Assembly: GCA_934095825.1 (NCBI GenBank)
Contig: CAKOKQ010000002.1
Coordinates: 92,127 to 156,126 of the forward strand
Direction of reading: 5' to 3'
Length of the DNA stretch: 64,000 nucleotides
Source: an uncultured Bacilli bacterium
Lineage (GTDB): Bacteria > Bacillota_I > Bacilli_A > RF39 > UBA660
Part shown: positions 1 to 7,712 of the stretch, one piece after another
Position numbering within the stretch: position 1 is the stretch's first letter
Layout of the letters: every line of letters begins with the position of its first letter
Position numbers and translations under genes: made by a program
Notes under the pieces: model-generated
Databases searched by the model: none
Told to the model about the DNA's origin: nothing
The model's input: only the letters and a program-made list of their open reading frames with translations

Positions 1-1101
1 GGAGGAACTGACTATTCCTTAAGAGCTAATGCTAAAAACTTTAGTCTTGATGATTTAAAAACAGGAGTAGATTTTGCCCATAATCTGGGAAAAAGAGTAT
101 ATGTAACAGTTAATATAGTACCTCATAATGCTGATACTTTAGGCATAGAAGAATACCTTTTAAAATTAGATGAAATTGGGGTTGATGGAATTATTGTTAG
201 TGATATTTATATTATGTCTTTACACCAAAAATTAGGCTTAAAAACAGAACTACACATATCAACGCAAGCCTCAACTAGCAACTACAGCTCGGCTTTATTT
301 TATAAAAATTTAGGGGCTAAACGCGTGGTTTTAGCAAGAGAAGCATCTAAAGAGGACATAAAAAGAATTAAAGATGAAACACATTTAGACCTAGAATGTT
401 TTATTCATGGAGCTATGTGTACATCTGTAAGCGGTCGTTGCGTTATGAGTAATTATGCAACTAATCGTGATTCTAACCGAGGTGGTTGTAGTCAAGTATG
501 TCGTTATGTTTTTAAAGCTGATAATAATGAACCTGATTTTACAATGATGCCTAAAGATTTAAATATGGTGCCTTTTATTAAAGAAATGATTGAGGTTGGT
601 GTTAACTCCTTTAAAGTTGAGGGAAGAATGCGTAGTATCTATTACATTGCTACGGTTATATCTACTTACAGGAGTTTAATCGATAAAATTAAGGATAATA
701 CTTTGACGGAAAAGTATACAACTTATGCCCTAAATGTCTTAAATAGATGCGCTAATCGTGATTCTGTACCCCAATTTTTTGATAAATTGCCGAGTGTAAA
801 TGAACAATATTTCTTAGATCGAAATGAAATTAGCAATCAAGATTTTTTAGGTATTGTAATTGCTTATGATAAGGATAAAAAAGAGGTAACAGTAGAGCAA
901 AGAAACTACTTTAAAACGGGTGATATTATTGAAGTTTTTGGTCCTAATATCACGACCCAGACTTTAACTATCCCTAAGATTTATGATTGCGATGGTAATG
1001 AGCTTGAAGTAGCAAGACACCCTAAACAACTCGTTAAATTTAAGTGTGAAATACCACTAAGTAAGATGGATATGCTACGAATAAAAGTGTTTGACATTTA
1101 A
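1..1101 (+). CDS. Peptidase U32 family protein, TrhP-like (5' end outside window)
   Basis: The reading frame is already open at base 1, so this is a 3' part of 366 codons. It carries the U32 signature with HGAMC, then SGRC, then a GGCSQVCR stretch; the four cysteines fall at codons 140, 147, 163 and 167 and in this family can hold an iron-sulfur cluster. U32 proteins of this branch (TrhP/YrrN/YrrO of Bacillus, RlhA of E. coli) take part in hydroxylation of tRNA U34 or of rRNA from prephenate; this is family knowledge. greA follows directly, as in the Bacillus yrrN-yrrO-udk-greA region, which favours the tRNA-hydroxylation branch. Which of the two Bacillus paralogues it matches cannot be told from the fragment. 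Confidence 0.85.
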   Translation, partial: GGTDYSLRANAKNFSLDDLKTGVDFAHNLGKRVYVTVNIVPHNADTLGIEEYLLKLDEIGVDGIIVSDIYIMSLHQKLGLKTELHISTQASTSNYSSALFYKNLGAKRVVLAREASKEDIKRIKDETHLDLECFIHGAMCTSVSGRCVMSNYATNRDSNRGGCSQVCRYVFKADNNEPDFTMMPKDLNMVPFIKEMIEVGVNSFKVEGRMRSIYYIATVISTYRSLIDKIKDNTLTEKYTTYALNVLNRCANRDSVPQFFDKLPSVNEQYFLDRNEISNQDFLGIVIAYDKDKKEVTVEQRNYFKTGDIIEVFGPNITTQTLTIPKIYDCDGNELEVARHPKQLVKFKCEIPLSKMDMLRIKVFDI

Positions 1102-1119
1102 TATAATTTGTAGTATTCT
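1091..1119 (+). promoter_or_regulatory. Candidate sigma-A promoter for greA
   Basis: TTGACA at 1091-1096 and TATTCT at 1114-1119 are 17 bases apart, lying over the end of the U32 gene and upstream of greA. A perfect TATAAT at 1102-1107 also lies here but has no usable -35 at the right distance. Confidence 0.45.
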
Positions 1120-1151
1120 TAGATAGATATTTTTTAGAGGAGAGAATAAAA

Positions 1152-1622
1152 ATGACAAAAGAACAAACAATTCTATTAACACCACAAGGATATTTGGCGT
1201 TAGAAACTGAATTGAATGACTTAAAATTAAAGAAAAGACCTGAAGTAATTGCCGCTTTACAAGAAGCAAGAAGTTTAGGCGACTTATCAGAAAATGCTGA
1301 ATATGATGCTGCTCGTAACGAACAAGCACAAGTAGAAGCAAGAATTAAAGAATTAGAATTTAAATTAGAACATTGCCAAGTAATGGACGGAGCATCTAAA
1401 GAAACTGTTAGTGTTGGCTCTAATGTCACTTTAAACTATATAGATGATGATGAAGAAGAGGAATACTCAATTGTTGGTTCGATGGAAGCTGATCCATTTG
1501 CTAACAAAATTTCTAATGAGTCCCCAATTGGGAAGGCTATCTTAGGCCATAGAGCTGGGGAAATTGTTAATGTTGTAACACCAACTGGTTCTTATGATGT
1601 TAAAATTGTAAAAATTGCTTAA
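1152..1622 (+). CDS. greA: Transcription elongation factor GreA
   Basis: The 156-aa product has normal GreA length. It has the N-terminal antiparallel coiled coil (about residues 1-75, with LSENAEYDAAR near residue 50) and a C-terminal FKBP-like domain ending in a VTPTGSYDVKIVKI strand. GreA binds in the secondary channel of RNA polymerase and stimulates cleavage of backtracked transcripts. The ATG has a good Shine-Dalgarno (AGAGGAGAG) and follows the U32 gene by 50 bases, with its own candidate promoter. High confidence. Confidence 0.95.
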   Translation: MTKEQTILLTPQGYLALETELNDLKLKKRPEVIAALQEARSLGDLSENAEYDAARNEQAQVEARIKELEFKLEHCQVMDGASKETVSVGSNVTLNYIDDDEEEEYSIVGSMEADPFANKISNESPIGKAILGHRAGEIVNVVTPTGSYDVKIVKIA

Positions 1623-1682
1623 TTTAGTAGCTTTAATGCTCAATTTAAGCTATAATATAAAAGTTAGAAAAGGAAGAATTTT

Positions 1683-2927
1683 ATGAATAATGTAAAAAAA
1701 GTTGTAAAAGAATATAAAGGTGAAATTTGGACTAAGGCTATTAAAGATGCATACAATAAAATTAAAAAAGATGTAACTGTTGATGGTTTTAGAAAAGGTA
1801 TGGTTCCTTTTGATATGTTCGTTAGTAAAAATGGTGTTGAACCACTATATAACGATGCTATCGATATTTTACTTGCAACTGAATATAAAAATACTTTAGA
1901 TGAAGTAAAAGAAATGCCAGTTGTTCAACCAACAGTTGATATTAAAGATATCAATAAAGATGGAATTAGTATTGAATATACATTTATTTCTAAACCAGAA
2001 ATTAAATTAGGTGAATACAAGAAATTAGGTATTAAAAAAGAAACTGCGAAAGTAACTAGTAAAGAAGTAGATGAAGAAATTGCTAAACTTCAAGCAAAAT
2101 ATGCTGAAATCGTGGTAAAAGAAAGTGGCAAAGTCGAAAATGGTAACACTGTTATTATTGATTTTGAAGGTTTCTTAGATGGTAAGGCATTTGAAGGTGG
2201 TAAAGGTGAAAACTATCCATTAGAAATTGGCTCAAATACATTTATTCCAGGCTTTGAAGAAGGCATTATTGGTATGAGTACTGGGGAAGAAAAAGATTTA
2301 AATTTAAAATTCCCAGAAAATTATACTGAAGAACTAAAAGGTAAAGATGTCGTATTTAAAGTTAAAGTAAATATTATTAAAGAAAGAGTTTTACCAGAAC
2401 TAGATGAAGATTTCTTTAAAGATTTAGGTTATGACGATGTTAAAACTGCTGATGAATTAAAAGCTAAAATTAAAGAACAAATTAAGACTCGTAAAGAAGC
2501 TGAAATTGAAAACAAATACATTGATGAGTGCTTAAAATTAGCTACATCAAAAATGACGGTAGAAATTAATCCAGAAATTATTGATGATGAAATTCATAGA
2601 ATTATTGATCAAGTATCTCAACAATTAAAGATGAATGGTCTAACCCTTGAACAATATATGCAATTTACGGGTATGACTCATGAAGACTTACATAAACAAT
2701 ATGAAGAAACTGCTACTGATAGAGTAAAAGAAAGATTCTTATTAGAAGAAGTTGCTAAGGAAGAAAAAATTGAAATTAGTGATAAAGATGCTGAAGCTAG
2801 AGCCGAAGAAATGGCTGAAAACTATGGCATGACTAAAGAAGACTTATTAAAAGAATTTGGCGGTCTTGATATGGTTAAATATGATATGAAAATGCGTGAG
2901 GCTATCAATATCGTTAAGGGAGAGTAA
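1683..2927 (+). CDS. tig: Trigger factor, ribosome-associated chaperone/prolyl isomerase
   Basis: The 414-aa product has the three trigger-factor parts: the ribosome-binding N-domain with its signature loop GFRKGMVP near residue 36, an FKBP-type prolyl isomerase domain about residues 154-232, and a long helical C-terminal domain. Trigger factor meets nascent chains at the ribosomal exit tunnel. The N-domain starts some 20 residues later than in E. coli, but the ATG has a good AAAGGAAG Shine-Dalgarno, so this start is likely real. A TATAAT at 1651-1656 sits upstream without a clear -35. A terminator overlaps the stop codon, so it appears to be transcribed alone. Confidence 0.95.
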   Translation: MNNVKKVVKEYKGEIWTKAIKDAYNKIKKDVTVDGFRKGMVPFDMFVSKNGVEPLYNDAIDILLATEYKNTLDEVKEMPVVQPTVDIKDINKDGISIEYTFISKPEIKLGEYKKLGIKKETAKVTSKEVDEEIAKLQAKYAEIVVKESGKVENGNTVIIDFEGFLDGKAFEGGKGENYPLEIGSNTFIPGFEEGIIGMSTGEEKDLNLKFPENYTEELKGKDVVFKVKVNIIKERVLPELDEDFFKDLGYDDVKTADELKAKIKEQIKTRKEAEIENKYIDECLKLATSKMTVEINPEIIDDEIHRIIDQVSQQLKMNGLTLEQYMQFTGMTHEDLHKQYEETATDRVKERFLLEEVAKEEKIEISDKDAEARAEEMAENYGMTKEDLLKEFGGLDMVKYDMKMREAINIVKGE

Positions 2928-2939
2928 TCTTCCTTTTTT
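2916..2939 (+). terminator. Rho-independent terminator of tig
   Basis: AAGGGAG (2916-2922) pairs with CTTCCTT (2929-2935), followed by a T run. The stem overlaps the tig stop codon. Confidence 0.6.
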
Positions 2940-3054
2940 AATCTTTTAATATTATTTTTACAGATAATTATTGGGTAAGATAATAAAAATATCTTTAAAT
3001 AAAAGACGGTAGAAAATTAGAAAAATTAAAAGTATATCTGTTAACCAAAAAAGG

Positions 3055-3083
3055 TTGACAGCATTGCTTAGCTATGATAAGAT
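3055..3083 (+). promoter_or_regulatory. Candidate sigma-A promoter for rpsP-khpA
   Basis: A perfect TTGACA (3055-3060) and TAAGAT (3078-3083) are 17 bases apart. The rpsP Shine-Dalgarno GAGGAGGG follows at about 3101. Confidence 0.6.
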
Positions 3084-3115
3084 AATTACTGTTATTAAGT
3101 GAGGAGGGAATACAA

Positions 3116-3391
3116 ATGGCAGTTAAATTAAGATTAAAAAGAATGGGCTCTAAACAAAAACCTTTCTATAGAATTGTAGCCGCTGATTCAAGATGTCCAA
3201 GAGATGGTAGATTTATCGAAACAGTAGGAACTTATAATCCAATTAAGAATCCTGCAATTATTACAGTAGATGAAGAAAAAGCAATCAAATGGTTAAACAA
3301 CGGTGCTGTTCCAACTGATACAGTTAAGAACATTCTTGCTGGTGAAGGCATTATGAAAAAATATGCTGAATCAAAAAAGAAAGAAAACTAA
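3116..3391 (+). CDS. rpsP: 30S ribosomal protein S16
   Basis: The 91-aa product matches S16 throughout: the N-terminus has [19 protein letters not shown] and is followed by the VADSR-type and ETVGTYNP segments. It is a structural protein of the 30S body. It has a strong Shine-Dalgarno and its own promoter, and is followed after 3 bases by khpA, the same order as rpsP-ylqC in Bacillus. Confidence 0.97.
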   Translation: MAVKLRLKRMGSKQKPFYRIVAADSRCPRDGRFIETVGTYNPIKNPAIITVDEEKAIKWLNNGAVPTDTVKNILAGEGIMKKYAESKKKEN

Positions 3392-3394
3392 TTT

Positions 3395-3637
3395 ATGGAA
3401 TTAAAAGAGTTTACAGAATATCTAGTTAAGTCAATTGTTAATAATCCAGATAGAGTTCGTGTTAGTGAATTTAAATTAGAAGATGATCTAATAATTGAAG
3501 TGTTAGTAAGTGATACTGACCGCAGTGTGGTAATTGGTAAAGGTGGCAAAATGGCTAATGCTATTAGAACCCTTGTTCAAGCTCATGCTTATATTTTAAA
3601 CTTAGGTAGAGTAAAATTAAATATTGATTCAATTTAA
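3395..3637 (+). CDS. khpA: KH-domain RNA-binding protein KhpA (YlqC)
   Basis: The 80-aa product is a single KH domain with the GxxG loop in VVIGKGGKMANAIR near residues 44-58. KhpA partners KhpB in other Firmicutes as a small global RNA-binding protein; this is family knowledge. The position directly after rpsP is the conserved one. The Shine-Dalgarno is weak, so it is probably translated by coupling with rpsP. A terminator follows at once. Confidence 0.92.
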   Translation: MELKEFTEYLVKSIVNNPDRVRVSEFKLEDDLIIEVLVSDTDRSVVIGKGGKMANAIRTLVQAHAYILNLGRVKLNIDSI

Positions 3638-3668
3638 AGATATTAGGTAATTGCCAGTATCTTTTTTT
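3636..3668 (+). terminator. Terminator of rpsP-khpA
   Basis: AAAGATA (3636-3642) pairs with TATCTTT (3658-3664), with a small GGTAATTGCC hairpin inside, then a T run. Confidence 0.7.
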
Positions 3669-3818
3669 CTTACATTTGTCTTCTTAGCTTCATTTTTCTC
3701 TTAGCCAGTTTTAACAAATAATGGTTCTGATTTTTAAGCATTTTGACTAGTTTAAAGCTTTAAAAATCCTTAAAAATTTAATTAATTGTGAATTTCTTGT
3801 GAAATATAAAAAACCTTC

Positions 3819-3847
3819 TTGAAATTTACAAAAAGTTAACTTATAAT
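3819..3847 (+). promoter_or_regulatory. Sigma-A promoter
   Basis: TTGAAA (3819-3824) and TATAAT (3842-3847) are 17 bases apart, 27 bases before the ATG of the next gene and upstream of its GGAAGGAGAAG ribosome-binding site. This is one of the best promoters in the window. Confidence 0.75.
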
Positions 3848-3874
3848 AAGAAGCTACAGGAAGGAGAAGACACA

Positions 3875-4315
3875 ATGAAAATTGAGAAAAAAAGAATAAA
3901 AAAATTTGTGGGCAGTGCCGCTTTGATGACTGCATTGACATTAGGAGGCATTGTAGCAATTAATGAACATACAGTAAATCACAACGATAGAATTTGCTTA
4001 CTTACTAAAATTATTGGCTATCAACATCAAGTTGAAAAAATTGATATAGATAAGGATAATATAAGAGATGGAATTTTTGCAGAATATAGTGAGATTTATT
4101 ATGAATCCCCAAATGAAAATTATAGTATTCACTATAAAGACCATAAGGCTTATTTAAATAGTGACAATAATATACCATCTAATAATAAAACGGAGTCAAA
4201 TATTCCATACATGGAACCCAATATTCGTTTTATACCAAATATTGAAATCTATAAAAGAGTTGATTCCAATGATTTAAATGATGCCATACTAATTAAAACT
4301 TTAAGATTAAAGTAA
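3875..4315 (+). CDS. Small membrane-anchored or secreted protein of unknown function
   Basis: The 146-aa product begins with a basic stretch (MKIEKKRIKKF) followed by one hydrophobic segment at about residues 11-28, which reads as a signal anchor. The rest is polar and rich in Asn, Asp, Lys and Tyr, with the pattern DIDKDNIRDGIFAEY near residue 55. I recognise no family. It has its own strong promoter and Shine-Dalgarno, so it is likely expressed. A small DUF1292-like gene follows in the same direction. Confidence 0.7.
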   Translation: MKIEKKRIKKFVGSAALMTALTLGGIVAINEHTVNHNDRICLLTKIIGYQHQVEKIDIDKDNIRDGIFAEYSEIYYESPNENYSIHYKDHKAYLNSDNNIPSNNKTESNIPYMEPNIRFIPNIEIYKRVDSNDLNDAILIKTLRLK

Positions 4316-4336
4316 GACTAGTAAGAAAGGATTAAT

Positions 4337-4591
4337 ATGGAAGATTTTAGTTTTATTGAAAATGGGATTACATACCATGTAATTGCCACTTATTATGATA
4401 AAGAATATACTAAGAAAAATTACATGATTTATACAGATAACAATTTTAAAGATGGTAAATTACAAGTGTTTTATTCAATCTATGAAGAATATCCTGATAA
4501 AAAGATTAAATTATTAGAACTAAAAACAGCAGAAGAGAAAAAAGTTGGTTTAGCATTTTTAAAAGCAATCTTAGAAGATACTAAAGGGTAG
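4337..4591 (+). CDS. Small DUF1292-like protein
   Basis: The 84-aa protein has the pattern ENGITYHVIATYYD...NYMIYTD...DGKLQVFYSIYEE, which resembles DUF1292/YrzB-type proteins of Firmicutes (small acidic two-strand repeats around an uptake of 'Y-Y-x-Y-TD'). The function of that family is unknown. Assignment is by eye and not certain. It has an AAAGGATT ribosome-binding site and a terminator directly at its stop codon. Confidence 0.6.
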   Translation: MEDFSFIENGITYHVIATYYDKEYTKKNYMIYTDNNFKDGKLQVFYSIYEEYPDKKIKLLELKTAEEKKVGLAFLKAILEDTKG

Positions 4592-4625
4592 AATGTCCAA
4601 GTAAAAGAAAGACATTCTTTTCTTT
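4591..4625 (+). terminator. Terminator
   Basis: GAATGTC (4591-4597) pairs with GACATTC (4611-4617), followed by a T-rich tract. Confidence 0.75.
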
Positions 4626-4717
4626 TACACAAAAAAAGAAATTTAGACTTATAATTTGGCAAAATTCGACATGGTATCTATTATATTATTATCTCAAGAA
4701 AAAAAGAGTGAAAATAT

Positions 4718-6004
4718 ATGAAAAAAATTTTAGTGTCAGTAGTTATAGCTTTAACCATTGTGAATGTAAGTGCTAAAGGAAAATGTGAGACTCATTATGT
4801 CAATACTACCGTAGAAAACTCTATTGAATGTAATATAGTTTGTAACAAAGAAGATTGTGTTGAGACAATAATTATTCCAGCTAATTTTAAAGATAAAGAA
4901 TTAAAGCTAAAACCTAGTATTTTTGCTAATGACAAATATATTCCTATATCGGGTGAAATTAGAAACTTTAGTTTAAAGATTATTAACTTAAGTAACAATG
5001 ATTATACTTATCAAAATAATTCTCTATATTTAAAACCTGTTGAAGATGATAAGACCTATTCCGATTTAATAAGTTATAATAAGGTTAAAATTCCTATTCA
5101 TTTTACTATGTATCGCTTATATAACAGTGAACCATTAAAAGCTTTGTATGATGGTTATAATCTAAGCGATGAAGAACTAAAAGATGAAAATATCGCAGCT
5201 AAATTAAAAGAGTTAGGTTATACCAATGGTATTCAAGATTTAGATAAATACTATATTGACTATTTTAATAAAAATTATAATACTAACTTTGTTTCTTTAG
5301 AAGATTTAACTACTACTTATATTAATAAAATTTGGACCAATAAAAGTAAAAATGGTAAAACTAGAGAAACAAATACTAACTTAATTAAATTTTATCAAAA
5401 TAACTTTTATAATTTTTTATTAACCATGCGTTATAATTCTAAAAGTGATTTAGATAATAACATTTATAGTATTGGGGCTTACTTTCGTAAAGAAAAAAGT
5501 TATCAAGATTTAAATGCTACTTTATTAAATATTACTTTGCCTAAAACTAGCAAAACCTCTTTAGAACCATTTTCCTTCCAGTTAAATGGACCTTTAACTA
5601 GAAATAGTTATGGGGGATTTACTTATGATATGGAAATGGGGATGACTTTTAATAAAGTTTTAGAGTACGGGATTGTTAATGTTTACTATATTGATACTTT
5701 AGGTAACTTACTTACGGATAAAATTACTATGCGTAATGAAATCGATACAGCTTATATTACGGAAGAAAAAAGTTTTGAGGGTTATAAATTAGTGCGTGTT
5801 GATGGGCCAAAACAAGGAATATTTAAAGAAAAATTACAAGAAGTTTATTATATGTATGATATTGATAATGCAAAAAATGTCTATAATATTGTTCCTAGTG
5901 ATGACATTTATACTGGGGTAACAGATAATCATTTTAACTTGTATGCTTTAATAATTTCATTTATTTTTTTGATAGGAGCTAAGATAAAATATGTTAGAAA
6001 ATAA
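4718..6004 (+). CDS. Surface protein with MucBP-type domain, probable sortase substrate
   Basis: The 428-aa product has a signal peptide (MKKILVSVVIALTIVNVSA) and a C-terminal hydrophobic segment (LYALIISFIFLIGAKI) followed by KYVRK, the layout of a wall-anchored protein. Before the membrane segment lies VPSDDIYTGV, which could hold a non-LPxTG sorting signal of the type xYTG. Residues about 318-383 (GIVNVYYIDTLGNLL ... GYKLVRVDGP ... VYYMYD) match the MucBP fold. The middle is not recognised. It overlaps the downstream sortase gene by 14 bases, so the two are probably translated together. The anchoring role is inferred from architecture and context. Confidence 0.75.
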   Translation: MKKILVSVVIALTIVNVSAKGKCETHYVNTTVENSIECNIVCNKEDCVETIIIPANFKDKELKLKPSIFANDKYIPISGEIRNFSLKIINLSNNDYTYQNNSLYLKPVEDDKTYSDLISYNKVKIPIHFTMYRLYNSEPLKALYDGYNLSDEELKDENIAAKLKELGYTNGIQDLDKYYIDYFNKNYNTNFVSLEDLTTTYINKIWTNKSKNGKTRETNTNLIKFYQNNFYNFLLTMRYNSKSDLDNNIYSIGAYFRKEKSYQDLNATLLNITLPKTSKTSLEPFSFQLNGPLTRNSYGGFTYDMEMGMTFNKVLEYGIVNVYYIDTLGNLLTDKITMRNEIDTAYITEEKSFEGYKLVRVDGPKQGIFKEKLQEVYYMYDIDNAKNVYNIVPSDDIYTGVTDNHFNLYALIISFIFLIGAKIKYVRK

Positions 6005-6560
6005 GAAAATTAGAAGTATTTTAAGTTTATTATTAATTTTAAATTTCATTTTAATAATTATGTGTTTAGTTCGAATAAAATTTAGTTATACTGGGGTTTT
6101 AGAGTATAGTAATACTGCTAGTAATCAATATAAAGATTTTTATACTAAGAAAATAAATAGCGATATAATTGGCAGCATTAATCTAGGTAATAAAACTTTT
6201 CTTCTAACCCAAACTGATAATAATAACTACTATTTATCTCATAATTATGAGAAAAAAGAAGATCGTTTTGGAGCTATATTTGTTGATTATCGCTGTAGTT
6301 TACTTGATGATACTAACTGTTATATTTATGGTCATAGTTCTAAGGATTATGATCTTCCTTTTAATATTTTATATAAATATCAAGATAAAGATTTTTTTAA
6401 TAGTAATAATATTATAACAATTAATTATAAGGGATATGATTTAACCTATGAAATAGTTGGTATAACTGACAAGTATGATAATTTAGGAAAATTTTTATAT
6501 ATTCAAACTTGTAATGAAAGTGCCAATGGCAATATAATTTTAGTTGCGAAAAAAGTCTAA
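5991..6560 (+). CDS. Class B-like sortase, catalytic Arg position changed
   Basis: The 189-aa protein has an N-terminal membrane anchor (about residues 10-29) and the class B-like core: NYYLSHNY, GAIFVDYRC, CYIYGHSS with the catalytic His, and YIQTCNES with the catalytic Cys. Sortases cleave a C-terminal sorting signal and attach the protein to the wall. Near the C-terminus the family normally has RLVVVAKR with the catalytic Arg; here the segment reads NIILVAKKV, with Asn in that place. This may mean an altered or lost activity or an Arg supplied elsewhere. Start overlaps the surface-protein gene upstream, its likely substrate. Confidence 0.8.
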   Translation: MLENKKIRSILSLLLILNFILIIMCLVRIKFSYTGVLEYSNTASNQYKDFYTKKINSDIIGSINLGNKTFLLTQTDNNNYYLSHNYEKKEDRFGAIFVDYRCSLLDDTNCYIYGHSSKDYDLPFNILYKYQDKDFFNSNNIITINYKGYDLTYEIVGITDKYDNLGKFLYIQTCNESANGNIILVAKKV

Positions 6561-6591
6561 GAATGCTATTATTATAGTAGGTGATAGTTAA

Positions 6592-7428
6592 ATGGAAAAA
6601 CAAGAAAATGGTACTGTATACGATAAATTTGATTCGACAGCTGTTAAGCAAAATGAAGTCATGACGCATTATAATTGGAAAAGGGCACATGAAGATGAAG
6701 AAGCAAAAAAACAATTAGAAGAAAATATAGAAAAAATTTTAAAAGCAAGCAATATTGATTTTGATGGAAAAAGCTTTTTTGATGTTTTGAGTGGTAAGAA
6801 AAAAATAGGCCGCGATAAATTATTACAAATAATGAAAGCTCTAGCTATAGCAGGTATATCTTATACAACTCTAGTAGCAATTTCAAAACCAGTTGAAAAA
6901 TATGTGATTGAACCAGTAAGTAATGAATTCGGCTTCATGAAAGTCGAGGACGATATAAATGATTTGGTCAAATATATTATTACTATAGACCCAGTATTTG
7001 AATTGAATCCTAATTTTGTAGTTGAACAAGATAAGAATGACAAAATAAAAATTAAGTCAAGTGATGCCAAAGGCTATAATGATTTAAGAAAATATTTGAC
7101 TGAATATAGTAAGAATGAGTCTGGTGTTGGCTTAAATGATGATCAAGCAATTTATGCTATAAGTTCGTGTGGTGCAACTGAAAACCTTTACGAAACATAT
7201 TATGGTGTAACATATGCTCAACTTTTAGAAAAATACTTTCACGGCCCAGGCAGTGAAATAAATACAAGTAGTTATATTAATTACATTCAGGTTGGGGCAC
7301 CTATTCCCAATCCAGCCAATGATGGTAAAAAAGGTAGCAAGGGAATAGCATTTGAGGATGGTATATATAATTTAGAGGAAAGAATACATAATTTAGATTT
7401 ACAAGAAGAAAGTGGAAAAGCATTATGA
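6592..7428 (+). CDS. Unknown protein with one internal membrane segment
   Basis: The 278-aa product has a charged N-terminal part (HEDEEAKKQLEENIEKIL near residue 28), a hydrophobic stretch at about residues 82-102 and a polar C-terminal region of about 170 residues. I recognise no family. The ribosome-binding site is AGGTGAT. It overlaps the next small gene by ATGA, so both probably form one operon, possibly continuing the sortase operon 31 bases upstream. Confidence 0.65.
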   Translation: MEKQENGTVYDKFDSTAVKQNEVMTHYNWKRAHEDEEAKKQLEENIEKILKASNIDFDGKSFFDVLSGKKKIGRDKLLQIMKALAIAGISYTTLVAISKPVEKYVIEPVSNEFGFMKVEDDINDLVKYIITIDPVFELNPNFVVEQDKNDKIKIKSSDAKGYNDLRKYLTEYSKNESGVGLNDDQAIYAISSCGATENLYETYYGVTYAQLLEKYFHGPGSEINTSSYINYIQVGAPIPNPANDGKKGSKGIAFEDGIYNLEERIHNLDLQEESGKAL

Positions 7429-7634
7429 ATATGAAAGATATGGTAGATTTTTATACTTTAGATGGCAAAATTTATTTAATTGTTAAAGAAATAGATTTCA
7501 ATAATCATAAATATGTTTATCTAACAAATGAAATGGATTATCATGACTTGCTTCTTAGAAGGGTAGAAGGCGACGATTTATTACCTCTAACCAAAGAAGA
7601 AGCGGCTGGTGTTTTAAATAAATTATTTGCATAA
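7425..7634 (+). CDS. Small conserved-looking protein, DUF1292-like
   Basis: The 69-aa protein reads DFYTLDGKIYLIVKEIDFNN ... YVYLTNE ... and then an acidic tail; the strand pattern resembles the small protein encoded at 4337-4591, but it is not clearly the same family. The start overlaps the upstream stop (ATGA), and a terminator follows directly. Function unknown. Confidence 0.6.
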   Translation: MNMKDMVDFYTLDGKIYLIVKEIDFNNHKYVYLTNEMDYHDLLLRRVEGDDLLPLTKEEAAGVLNKLFA

Positions 7635-7660
7635 GAGAGGCTTAATAAATGCCTTTTTTT
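7635..7660 (+). terminator. Terminator
   Basis: AGGC (7638-7641) and GCCT (7651-7654) form a short stem followed by seven T. Confidence 0.6.
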
Positions 7661-7712
7661 CATTAATTCTTCACAATTAATATTTAAAATAAAAAAGTGT
7701 AGGAGAGAACTT

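Noticed and set aside
1040..1429. Minus-strand frames opposite greA
   Set aside because: Antisense shadow of an evident gene, low-complexity product, no ribosome-binding site.
3747..3959. Minus-strand frame upstream of the small membrane protein gene
   Set aside because: It overlaps the promoter and start of the plus-strand gene, which has strong signals, and has no recognisable pattern.
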